Positions 9,122 through 17,074 of a DNA stretch of 59,915 nt are shown piece after piece (the stretch's first letter is position 1; the number at the start of each line of letters is the position of its first letter). Origin of the DNA: Chitinophaga pinensis (GTDB lineage Bacteria > Bacteroidota > Bacteroidia > UBA7662); contig CAMCHJ010000012.1 of NCBI GenBank assembly GCA_945874665.1, positions 1 through 59,915 of the forward strand. Reading direction: 5' to 3'. Under the pieces are notes generated by a model. The model was not told the origin of the DNA and made no database searches. It saw only the letters and a program-made list of their open reading frames with translations. The position numbers and the translations under genes were made by a program.

Positions 9122-10054
9122 ATGCGCCTAACCCTCTTCGTTTGCCTGCTTTTGGGCAGCACCCTCGCCTTTGCTCAAAAAAACAAAGACGCCAGCGTGC
9201 TCCGCACCGATTTTGATGCCAGTTTATACGAAGAGCAGTTGCGGCTCACAGAGCTGATGTATTGGTCGCAGCACGGCGACAGCACTTTTGACCGTAACGA
9301 TGCCAATTACCTCTTTATACGAGGATTGGTGCGGGCTTTAAGAACCGAAGGTGCTTTTGATTTCCCCTTCGATTCGCTGCGCTACATTTCTAAATTGTAC
9401 ACACCAGACCGCAAATACCGGCTATTCACTTGGCATGTAAAGCAAGAGTTTGGTACTTACCGGCACTTTGGCTGCATTTTGTCGAACGAGCCAGGAGCGC
9501 CCATTTTGCCCTTAATCGATCAAAGTGATGTATATATGGGCCGCGACGACACTGCACTCACCAACAAAACTTGGTACGGCGCTGCTTATTTTCAAATTGT
9601 ACCTGAAATCATCAAAATTAAAGGCATTAGCTATTATACGCTCATCGGCTACGATCCACATGAACCCTTTTCCCAACGAAAAATGATTGATTTTTTGTGG
9701 TTTGATAAGGTAGGTACACCACATTTTGGTGCTCCCTTGCTTGAAACACCTACCGGTATTAAACACCGCTTTTACATTGAATATGCCAGCGATGTGATGG
9801 TGCAGCTGCGTTACGACCTCGATGCTAAGAAAATTGTATATGATCACCTGATTCCGCGCAACAACGAAAATGCCGGTTTGGGCTTCGATGATGTGCCTGA
9901 TGGCAGTTTTAATGCCTTTCTTTTAAATAGGAAAAAGTGGCGTTTTGAGGATAATACCGACATTCGATTGCAATTTGGCTCCCCTGAACCAGAGAAAAAG
10001 CCAGCCGCAACATCTAAAAAACCTCAATCAGGTTTACTACCCCCCGAAAACTAA
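9122..10054 (+). CDS. secreted protein of unknown function
   Basis: A 310-residue protein with a clear signal peptide (MRLTLFVCLLLGSTLAFAQ). It starts 26 bases after the protease pair on the same strand and could share their transcript. The mature part is aromatic- and aspartate-rich with phrases such as GDSTFDRNDANY, YRLFTWHV, YYTLIGYDPH and IEYASDVMVQLRYD. The C-terminus is rich in K, P and S and likely disordered. The composition suggests a beta-strand-rich periplasmic or surface protein. It resembles a conserved hypothetical group of Bacteroidota that I know only by its general look, and no enzymatic motif is evident. There is no sorting domain, so T9SS export is not indicated. Confidence 0.6.
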   Translation: MRLTLFVCLLLGSTLAFAQKNKDASVLRTDFDASLYEEQLRLTELMYWSQHGDSTFDRNDANYLFIRGLVRALRTEGAFDFPFDSLRYISKLYTPDRKYRLFTWHVKQEFGTYRHFGCILSNEPGAPILPLIDQSDVYMGRDDTALTNKTWYGAAYFQIVPEIIKIKGISYYTLIGYDPHEPFSQRKMIDFLWFDKVGTPHFGAPLLETPTGIKHRFYIEYASDVMVQLRYDLDAKKIVYDHLIPRNNENAGLGFDDVPDGSFNAFLLNRKKWRFEDNTDIRLQFGSPEPEKKPAATSKKPQSGLLPPEN

Positions 10055-10798
10055 CTACGCCCGCAACCAAGAGCACACAATACCAGTAGCCACGGCCGCA
10101 TTCAGCGACTCAGCTGCACCAAAAGCCGGTATAGTGAGTAAATGCCCTGCCTGCGCTTGCAAATGAGCTGAAAGTCCAAAGGACTCGCTCCCCACCAGCA
10201 CCACGCCACCATCCGCAAACTGCGTTTTACGTAAGTCTTCACCCCCAAGCACCGTAGCATAAACACGATTGCTAGCCTCTTCAGCTAAAAAAGCAGTTAA
10301 ATCAGCATACCGTACCGGCACCCTAAATACCGAACCCATCGACGACTGCACACATTTTTGATTCCACATTTCAACGGTGTCAGGCGAGCAAATAACCCCG
10401 GCCAGTCCAAACCAATCAGCGATGCGAATAATGGTACCCAAATTACCCGGATCCTTGATCTGATCGAGCGCCAAAACAAAATTAGCATCACCTGCCTGCC
10501 AGCTCCAAGGCAACTCTTGCTGCTTAAAAACTGCTAAAACCGGTGAAGGACTGCTCAATTGCGTCATTTTTTCCATCTCCACTTCAGTAATTTCAGATAA
10601 ATTTTGCACCGAAAAAAGAGCTGGCAAATCATGCTTTTTATACCAATCTGACCTGATTATCAGGCGGTCACACAACCAACCTGCACCCAAAGCCTCCAAT
10701 ACACCCTTCTCTCCTTCCACAATAAAAAGCCCAGTTTCTTGCCGAAACTTCTTGAGTTTTAAGGAAGCAATTATCTTTACCTCTACCTTGCTTAACAT
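10055..10798 (-). CDS. TrmH/SpoU-family RNA 2'-O-methyltransferase
   Basis: A 247-residue SPOUT methyltransferase. The start is the ATG at 10798-10796 (MLSKVEVKII). Longer open frame upstream runs across the divergent TamL-like gene and is noise. The N-terminal 90 residues form a substrate-binding domain (FIVEGEKGVLEAL is typical). The SPOUT knot then shows three motifs: DQIKDPGNLGTIIRIADWFG, VGSESFGLS and IPAFGAAESLNAAVATGI. Motif 2 reads GSES where most members read GNEG, so the SAM-pocket loop is somewhat unusual. The likely target is a ribose in 23S rRNA or tRNA. The pair with the divergent TamL-like gene recurs in Bacteroidota and supports the call. Confidence 0.88.
   Translation of the reverse strand: MLSKVEVKIIASLKLKKFRQETGLFIVEGEKGVLEALGAGWLCDRLIIRSDWYKKHDLPALFSVQNLSEITEVEMEKMTQLSSPSPVLAVFKQQELPWSWQAGDANFVLALDQIKDPGNLGTIIRIADWFGLAGVICSPDTVEMWNQKCVQSSMGSVFRVPVRYADLTAFLAEEASNRVYATVLGGEDLRKTQFADGGVVLVGSESFGLSAHLQAQAGHLLTIPAFGAAESLNAAVATGIVCSWLRA
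10772..10779 (+). promoter_or_regulatory. candidate -7 element for the TamL-like gene
   Basis: TATCTTTA differs from TAnnTTTG in its last base. It lies inside the divergent methyltransferase gene, 20 bases before the TTG at 10800. If it is real, the ATG at 10752 would be upstream of the transcript and cannot be the start. Confidence 0.3.
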
Positions 10799-10799
10799 C

Positions 10800-13160
10800 T
10801 TGTCGTTTTTGAGACCATATCTCTTTGTTTTAATGCTGCTCACCTCGCTCTTGCTAGGCGCGTGCAGCATTACTAAAACCTTACACGAAGATGAGGTTTT
10901 AGTTAAGAAGAACAAGGTTTCGGGTATTGATAAAAAAGCGATCGGCGAAATGAAGCTGCTCATTCGTCCGCGTGCTAACAGAAAATTCATGGGCCTCTTT
11001 CGAGTAAAAGCTTCGGTATACCAGCGAACGAGTAAAGGCCGCCAAACCAAATTTAAGGAAAGTCTTCGCAACAGTTTCGGCGAGCCGCCTGCTATTATTG
11101 ACTCTGGAGGAGTACGTGAAAGCACTGCCAACATACAGCGCTATTTGGCCGATAAAGGCTATTTTAAGGGGACGGTAGCCCTTGAAATCATTCCCACAAG
11201 ACGCAATCCAAAAAAGGCAACAGTGCATTATAAGATTACGCCAGGTCCACAATATACCTTTCGTAAAATTGAATTTGAACCAACAAAATCGCAAATCGAT
11301 GCGTTTGTGGCCTTTCACATGGAGCAGAGCAATAGCTTTATGCTCACACCTAACATGGCCTTTGATGCGGATAAAATGGCTGCAGAGCGTACCCAAATAG
11401 CCAATTATTTAAGGGAAATGGGCTTCTTTTACTTCAACCGCGACCTCATTTATTTTGAAGTCGACACAGCACTCGGTAATCAGCAAGTAGACGTACAACT
11501 TAAAATAAAACGTCCCAAAGAGCCTTTTGTCTTCGAGCAATTTGCCTTCGACTCCATTTTTGTGAATGTGGACTACCAAGCGTACCAAAATCAAAACGAT
11601 ACCTTGGTACACGACACCCTTCGACTAAAGGACTACATATTCATCGACCGAAGTCCACAAAGCATCCGCAAAGACATTCTGGTGCAAAACATGCTTTTCA
11701 AAAAAGACCTCCTCTTTTCAGAGTCGGCCATGCGTCTCACCCAAAGCCGCATAGCTGATTTAAAGGTGTTTGGCTACAACAACATACGGCTGCAGCCAAA
11801 CGACTCCTTGCGAAAGCTCAACATCTTCGTAAACCTCACCCCCGCCAACCGCCGGCAGTTGAAGCTCGAAAGTGAAGTTTCGACCAATAGCATCTCACTT
11901 TTTGGCATCGCGGGCAGCATTACCGAAACCAGGCGCAACCTCTTCAAAGGCGCCGAAATGCTTGAAATCAGGGCCAATGCTGGTATTGAGTCGCAGCAAA
12001 ACGTGACGGCGACCGATGTGCTATCGCGCACCACTTTCAATACCTTGGAGTATGGCCTCAGCGCGTCGATTACCACACCACGTTTTTTATGGCCATTTCA
12101 CAACTGGAACGAGCGTTTTTACACGGCACCCCGCACCCGATTTGGTGTCCGCTATAACCGCCAAATCCGCCTGGATTTCACGCGCGAAATCCTGCAAGCC
12201 AATGTGGGCTACCTCTGGATGAACAAATCGAGGGAGCGATATGAGTTTTTCCCTGCGGAAATTTCCTTGGCCCGTACGGCTCGCATCAGCGATAATTTGA
12301 GCGCTTTATTAGAGCAATTCAAGGATCCATTTTTGCAATTCAGCTTTACCAATTACATCAACTTGGCCACAAGATTTGCCTATTCGGTCGATAACTTGAC
12401 ACGCAGAGGAACTTTTATGCGGGTAAACTTCGAATATGCCGGCAATACTTTACATGCCTTGTACAATGTATTTGATTTTCAAACAGACGAACAATTCAGG
12501 CGTTTTTTAGGTCTCCCATATTTCCAATATGTGCGCTCAGACATCGAATATCGAAAATACTGGAAGCATAATGAGGCATCCACCCTTGCTAGTCGCATTT
12601 TTGTAGGCGTAGGTTTACCCTTGCAAAACTCTATCATTATGCCGCTCGAAAAGCGCTATTTTGCTGGAGGAACCAACAGCATACGGGCTTGGTTGGCACG
12701 GTCACTGGGGCCAGGTGGCTTCGGAGGCTATGGACAGCGGCTCGATCAATTTGGTGAAATACGACTCGAAGGGAACCTCGAAGAACGCTTCCCAATCATC
12801 GGCAATTTCCAAGGAGCATTTTTTATCGATGCCGGTAATATTTGGACGCTCAAGGATACGACAGCTATTAAGCGTGACCTTTCCAATTTTCAAATCAATC
12901 GATTTTACAAAGAAATTGCCATTGGCACAGGCTTCGGTCTGCGATACGATTTTGAGTATTTTGTTTTCCGGGTTGATATCGGTATCAAAGCACATGACCC
13001 TGCCTTCAATCCAGGCAACCGTTGGGTGATTAATAAACTATTCGACCGTGATTGGATTCGCACAGACTGGCGTAGCGATTTAAACATAGCCTTGCCCGAA
13101 AACAGCACGCTTCGTTATCCATTTACCAGCTTTAACGTTGGTATTAATTATCCCTTCTGA
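10800..13160 (+). CDS. TamL-like lipoprotein of the BamA/TamA outer-membrane assembly family
   Basis: An Omp85-family protein of about 786 residues with a lipoprotein signal, the form called TamL in Bacteroidota. The start is uncertain. ATG 10833 leaves too short a signal and no basic residue. TTG 10800 gives a good one (LSFLRPYLFVLMLLTSLLLGAC, lipidated Cys at about residue 22). ATG 10752 overlaps the divergent gene. POTRA-like segments occupy the first 350 residues. The 16-strand barrel follows, with GGTNSIRAW as the variant of the VRGF lid motif, FIDAGNIW in a late strand, and a terminal Phe (GINYPF). TamL works with a TamB-type partner to insert proteins or move lipid across the periplasm. 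I do not see tamB in this window. Confidence 0.85.
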   Translation: MSFLRPYLFVLMLLTSLLLGACSITKTLHEDEVLVKKNKVSGIDKKAIGEMKLLIRPRANRKFMGLFRVKASVYQRTSKGRQTKFKESLRNSFGEPPAIIDSGGVRESTANIQRYLADKGYFKGTVALEIIPTRRNPKKATVHYKITPGPQYTFRKIEFEPTKSQIDAFVAFHMEQSNSFMLTPNMAFDADKMAAERTQIANYLREMGFFYFNRDLIYFEVDTALGNQQVDVQLKIKRPKEPFVFEQFAFDSIFVNVDYQAYQNQNDTLVHDTLRLKDYIFIDRSPQSIRKDILVQNMLFKKDLLFSESAMRLTQSRIADLKVFGYNNIRLQPNDSLRKLNIFVNLTPANRRQLKLESEVSTNSISLFGIAGSITETRRNLFKGAEMLEIRANAGIESQQNVTATDVLSRTTFNTLEYGLSASITTPRFLWPFHNWNERFYTAPRTRFGVRYNRQIRLDFTREILQANVGYLWMNKSRERYEFFPAEISLARTARISDNLSALLEQFKDPFLQFSFTNYINLATRFAYSVDNLTRRGTFMRVNFEYAGNTLHALYNVFDFQTDEQFRRFLGLPYFQYVRSDIEYRKYWKHNEASTLASRIFVGVGLPLQNSIIMPLEKRYFAGGTNSIRAWLARSLGPGGFGGYGQRLDQFGEIRLEGNLEERFPIIGNFQGAFFIDAGNIWTLKDTTAIKRDLSNFQINRFYKEIAIGTGFGLRYDFEYFVFRVDIGIKAHDPAFNPGNRWVINKLFDRDWIRTDWRSDLNIALPENSTLRYPFTSFNVGINYPF

Positions 13161-13175
13161 TCTTTTTACAGAAGT

Positions 13176-13207
13176 TTTGTGATTTTTCAATCTTTCGCTT
13201 ATCTTTG
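13176..13207 (+). promoter_or_regulatory. Bacteroidota-type promoter for rplU-rpmA
   Basis: TTTG at 13176-13179 and TATCTTTG at 13200-13207 are 20 bases apart, a perfect match to the TTTG-N19/20-TAnnTTTG consensus of the phylum's primary sigma factor. The rplU ATG is 22 bases downstream. Confidence 0.8.
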
Positions 13208-13229
13208 CAGTTCTAAAATTCGCACGAAT

Positions 13230-13538
13230 ATGTTTGCTATTGTTGACATTCAAGGACAACAATTTAAGGTTTCTAAGAACCAACACGTTTATGTGCATCG
13301 TTTGCCAGCCGAAGAAGGTACCACCATTACCCTCGACAAAGTGCTGTTAGTAAATGATGACAAAGGCGTATCAGTTGGCGCACCTTATGTGTCCGGTACT
13401 ACCATCTCAGCCAAAGTTGTCTCTCACCTGAAAGGCGACAAAGTGCTGGTATTCAAGAAAAAACGTCGTAAAGGCTATCAGAAGATGAACGGTCATCGCC
13501 AGTCTTTCACGAAAATCACCATCGAATCAATCGGTTAA
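13230..13538 (+). CDS. rplU: 50S ribosomal protein L21
   Basis: A 102-residue protein that binds 23S rRNA in the large subunit. MFAIVDIQGQQFKVSKNQ is the canonical start. An in-frame ATG at 13179 is rejected because it overlaps the promoter elements and adds non-conserved residues. The KKRRKGYQKMNGHRQSFTKI block near the C-terminus is the L21 signature. It forms the usual rplU-rpmA operon with L27, 17 bases downstream, under one promoter and one terminator. Confidence 0.97.
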   Translation: MFAIVDIQGQQFKVSKNQHVYVHRLPAEEGTTITLDKVLLVNDDKGVSVGAPYVSGTTISAKVVSHLKGDKVLVFKKKRRKGYQKMNGHRQSFTKITIESIG

Positions 13539-13555
13539 AACAGGAGAAATAATCC

Positions 13556-13834
13556 ATGGCCCACAAGAAAGGCGTCGGTAGTTCGAAGAACGGACGCGAA
13601 TCAGAAAGCAAACGACTTGGCGTAAAGATCTTTGGTGGTCAGTACGCTGCAAGCGGTAATATCATTGTTCGTCAGCGTGGCACCAAACACCACCCTGGTC
13701 TGAACGTAGGAATCGGTAAAGACCATACCCTCTTCGCTTTGGTAGATGGTAAGGTTGAGTTCCGCAAGGGTCATTCAGACCGTTCTTTCGTTTCTGTAGT
13801 TCCTGTAGCTGTTGAGGTTGCAGAAGCAAACTAA
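13556..13834 (+). CDS. rpmA: 50S ribosomal protein L27
   Basis: A 92-residue large-subunit protein whose N-terminus reaches the peptidyl transferase centre. It begins [16 protein letters not shown] directly, without the cleavable N-terminal extension seen in Firmicutes. It carries the conserved [12 protein letters not shown], the [15 protein letters not shown] block and FRKG. An AGGAG sequence at 13542-13546, about ten bases before the ATG, is one of the few clear Shine-Dalgarno sites in this window and fits strong translation. It is the second gene of the rplU-rpmA operon. Confidence 0.97.
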   Translation: MAHKKGVGSSKNGRESESKRLGVKIFGGQYAASGNIIVRQRGTKHHPGLNVGIGKDHTLFALVDGKVEFRKGHSDRSFVSVVPVAVEVAEAN

Positions 13835-13845
13835 AATCTAACGCA

Positions 13846-13883
13846 CAAAAAAGCCTCATTCTTTAACGAATGAGGCTTTTTTT
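13846..13883. terminator. bidirectional terminator after rpmA
   Basis: A 10-bp stem, AGCCTCATTC / GAATGAGGCT, with a TTTAAC loop, is preceded by AAAAA and followed by TTTTTTT. It ends the L21/L27 operon and can also stop the facing polyprenyl synthase operon. Confidence 0.9.
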
Positions 13884-13930
13884 ATGTCAAAACACAGCCG
13901 TCCAGTAAAGTGGCTATGAGCTAGGTTATT

Positions 13931-14923
13931 TTATTCCTCACGCGCAATGAGGTACTGAGCAAAAGCTTTAAGTTTGGCCTTGGCCTGTTTGTCGGCACCT
14001 TCAATACTATCCAAAGCCTCAAAGGCCTGCTGCAAAAGCGACTCCATTTCCTTTTCGGCCAATTCGCGAATGCCAAGACTTCTAAACAAATGGGTAACTT
14101 CTAGCACCTTGGCTTCAGAATCTGGGGCTGCATACCAGCTATTGAGTGCCATGCGGGTAGTTTGATCCGCAATTTCCATCGCCTTTACTCGCAAATAAGT
14201 GTTTTTATTAGCGAGAATATCTCCACCCGGTTTTTTTCCGAACTTCTCGGGGTCTCCAAATACGTCTAATAGGTCATCTTGCACTTGAAAGGCCAAACCC
14301 GTATACAAACCAAAGTCGTAAGCATGTTGCTGGTCGGTGGGCTGTGCACCACACTGAATAGCGCCCATTTTCATGGCTGCGCCTAATAAGACTGAGGTTT
14401 TGAGCTTAATCATGCGCATGTACTCTTCGGTGGTTACTCGCTCCCTGCCTTGGAAATCCATATCATACTGCTGCCCTTCACATACCTCTAACGCCACTTT
14501 ATTGATCTCCTTCAACAAAGCGGGAAGTTGCTCAGGGGCAGCGACCAAAAGCTGTTGATAAGCCAAAACCATGAGGGCATCACCTGAAAGTATGGCCACA
14601 TTGGTATCATATTTTTCATGTACTGTTTGCTTGCCGCGACGTAAAGGCGCATTGTCCATGATATCGTCGTGCAGCAAGGTAAAGTTGTGAAACAGCTCCA
14701 CGGCCAAAGCCGAGGGTATAGCTGCTGCTGCTTCATGCCCAAACAATTCAGCCGAGAGCAAGGCCAGTACCGGCCGCAAACGCTTACCACCAATGCCCAT
14801 AAAATAGCTGATGGGTTCGTACAATCGCACAGGATGTTCTGGCAAATCTAAATTGCTCACCTTTTGATGCACAAGGTGCTGCAAAATGGCAATATGTTGC
14901 TTTATTTCAGTATTGTCACTCAT
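13931..14923 (-). CDS. trans-polyprenyl diphosphate synthase
   Basis: A 330-residue prenyltransferase that extends allylic diphosphates with isopentenyl diphosphate. Both aspartate-rich motifs are present: DDIMD at residues 86-90 and DDLLD at 216-220, with GKRLRP near residue 46. The ATG at 14923 is chosen because it overlaps the end of rnr by eight bases (coupled reading frame). The upstream in-frame start would overlap more and adds non-conserved residues. The length and second-motif context resemble the geranylgeranyl/farnesyl to solanesyl branch, so the product could feed menaquinone side chains or carotenoids. Chain length cannot be settled by eye. It is the last gene of the ABC-rnr-prenyl synthase run. 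Confidence 0.9.
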   Translation of the reverse strand: MSDNTEIKQHIAILQHLVHQKVSNLDLPEHPVRLYEPISYFMGIGGKRLRPVLALLSAELFGHEAAAAIPSALAVELFHNFTLLHDDIMDNAPLRRGKQTVHEKYDTNVAILSGDALMVLAYQQLLVAAPEQLPALLKEINKVALEVCEGQQYDMDFQGRERVTTEEYMRMIKLKTSVLLGAAMKMGAIQCGAQPTDQQHAYDFGLYTGLAFQVQDDLLDVFGDPEKFGKKPGGDILANKNTYLRVKAMEIADQTTRMALNSWYAAPDSEAKVLEVTHLFRSLGIRELAEKEMESLLQQAFEALDSIEGADKQAKAKLKAFAQYLIAREE

Positions 14924-17072
14924 TTTTTGCTTCTGGTAAATATTCAAAATCTACTTGTCTGGTGCGAAGATCGGCTTTTTTGAGTTCCACTTGTACTTTT
15001 TGGCCCAAGCGTATTTTGCGGCCCGAGCGATTCGCTACCACGCAGTACTCGTCTTCATCAAAGAAATATTTATCATCTCGCATGGCGGCAAAACGCACCA
15101 TGCCTTCGCAATGGTTGTAATCAATAACAACGTAGAAGCCAAAGTCAGTGATGCTCCCCACAATTCCTTCGAACACCTCGCCAATTTGATCTTTGATCAT
15201 TTCAATCTGTTTGTACTTAGTAGACGCACGCTCGGCCTGTGTAGCCGCACGCTCCCTTTCACTGCAGTGCATGCAGTCCTTTTCAAGCTGCTCCTGCTGC
15301 ACGGGCTTGGCGCTGGCCATGTACATATCGAGTAAACGGTGTACCAATACGTCGGGATAACGGCGAATCGGTGAAGTAAAGTGGCTGTAATGCTGGAAGG
15401 CCAAGCCGTAGTGTCCAATATTTTTGGTAGTGTAGATGGCCTTGGCCATGGTGCGAATGGCCATCGACTCAATAATATCGGCTTCCTCTTTGCCTTCAAG
15501 ATCCTCTACGAGCTTGTTGAACGACGCGCTTATTTCTTTTCGGCCCTTGGTGTTGATTTCGTAGCCGAAACGTTCCACGAAGCGCGCAAAGGTGCGTAGG
15601 CGGTCCATATCTGGGGCGTCGTGCACGCGGTACACAAAAGAAGCACGGAATTGACCGCCGGATAATGCCGACACGTAGGCCGAAACCATGCGATTGGCTA
15701 ATAACATGAAGTCTTCCACTAACATATGAGCGTCTTTACGCTCTTTTACGAATACAGAAAGCGGCTTGCCATTCTCATCGAGTTTGAACTTGAGCTCTTC
15801 TGACTCGAATCGGATAGAACCGCGGCGGAAGCGCTCATCACGCAATTCGTGGGCAAGTTTATTGAGCAATAATACTTCTTTGGCAAAGGGCCCTTCTTTG
15901 GTTTCGATCACCGCTTGAACGTCATCGTACGTAAAGCGGTGGTCTGAATGAATAATGGTGCGGCCAAACCACTCGCCCACAATGTCGCCCGAGGGCGTGA
16001 TCTTAAAAACGGCGGAATAACAGAGTTTGTCTTCCTTTGGCCGCAACGAACATACCATATTGCTGAGGTTTTCAGGCAGCATGGGCACCACGCGGTCAAC
16101 AAGATATACGGAAGTAGCACGGCGGTAAGCTTCTTTGTCGAGCGGACTCCCCGGCGTTACATAATGAGATACGTCGGCAATGTGGATGCCGATTTCATAA
16201 TCTCCGTTATCGAGGTACTCAATCGATAAAGCATCGTCAAAATCTTTAGCATCATCAGGATCGATGGTGAAGGTGGTGATTTTCCTAAAATCGCGTCTTT
16301 TATCGATTTCTGCCTGCTCAATTTTTAAGCTGTACTTTTCCGCTTGGGCAATCACCTCAGGAGGAAACTGCAATGGGAAGCCAAATTCGGCGGTAATTGA
16401 CATCATTTCGGTATCATGATCGCCAGGTGAGCCTAAAATTTCGGTAATCTCACCCAAGGGATTGTCGCGGTGAGCCGGCCAGTCCGTAAGCTTCACAATC
16501 ACTTTTTGTCCGTGCTTCGCACCCATCAGCTTGTCGCGTGGTACTAAAAAGTCAATACCCATGTCTTTGCTGTCGGGCGTTACAAATGACACACTGTCGG
16601 TGATGGCAATAACACCTACAAAAAATTCTCTAAAACGGCTTACAATTTCTACAACTTCGGCTTCGCGTTTGCCTTGTCCGCCACGTCCCTGTTTTACCTT
16701 CACCCGCACTGTATCATTGGGCAACGCATTGTTGAGTTTGCTTTCAGGAATAAAAATATCAGCTTCATCTGCTTCTGTGATTAAAAAACCAAAGCCCTTA
16801 GCAGTGATTGAAACTTTGCCTTCAATTGTTTCTTCTTTTTTACGAAGTCGAAATGACCCCGGCCGCATTTCTTCTAGCATTTCTTGGGCAAACATTTTTT
16901 CAACAACCTGTTGCACCATGGCACGTCCCATTTCATCGGTAATGCTTAGTTTGGCCGCAATTTCTTTGTAATTGTAGGATTTGTCATTTTTGGAAGCGCG
17001 GTAAATCCGCAATACCTCGTCCGACAAATTGATAAGTTCCTTCTTTAGTTTATTATTAGGTGCTTTTGCCAT
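14916..17072 (-). CDS. rnr: ribonuclease R (RNase II family 3'-5' exoribonuclease)
   Basis: A 718-residue processive exoribonuclease that degrades structured RNA and takes part in rRNA and tmRNA-linked quality control. From the N-terminus: a winged-helix-like segment, two cold-shock-type OB folds (ITAKGFGFLI is typical), the RNB catalytic domain with the four-Asp signature DPDDAKDFDDALSI, and a C-terminal S1 domain (GIVGSITDFGFYVVI). HYGLAFQHYSHFTSPIRRYPD is the conserved RNB segment near residue 560. The basic C-terminal tail of enterobacterial RNase R is missing, as is usual in Bacteroidota. It begins two bases after the ABC ATPase ends and overlaps the prenyl synthase start by eight bases. 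Confidence 0.95.
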   Translation of the reverse strand: MAKAPNNKLKKELINLSDEVLRIYRASKNDKSYNYKEIAAKLSITDEMGRAMVQQVVEKMFAQEMLEEMRPGSFRLRKKEETIEGKVSITAKGFGFLITEADEADIFIPESKLNNALPNDTVRVKVKQGRGGQGKREAEVVEIVSRFREFFVGVIAITDSVSFVTPDSKDMGIDFLVPRDKLMGAKHGQKVIVKLTDWPAHRDNPLGEITEILGSPGDHDTEMMSITAEFGFPLQFPPEVIAQAEKYSLKIEQAEIDKRRDFRKITTFTIDPDDAKDFDDALSIEYLDNGDYEIGIHIADVSHYVTPGSPLDKEAYRRATSVYLVDRVVPMLPENLSNMVCSLRPKEDKLCYSAVFKITPSGDIVGEWFGRTIIHSDHRFTYDDVQAVIETKEGPFAKEVLLLNKLAHELRDERFRRGSIRFESEELKFKLDENGKPLSVFVKERKDAHMLVEDFMLLANRMVSAYVSALSGGQFRASFVYRVHDAPDMDRLRTFARFVERFGYEINTKGRKEISASFNKLVEDLEGKEEADIIESMAIRTMAKAIYTTKNIGHYGLAFQHYSHFTSPIRRYPDVLVHRLLDMYMASAKPVQQEQLEKDCMHCSERERAATQAERASTKYKQIEMIKDQIGEVFEGIVGSITDFGFYVVIDYNHCEGMVRFAAMRDDKYFFDEDEYCVVANRSGRKIRLGQKVQVELKKADLRTRQVDFEYLPEAKNE

Positions 17073-17074
17073 AA

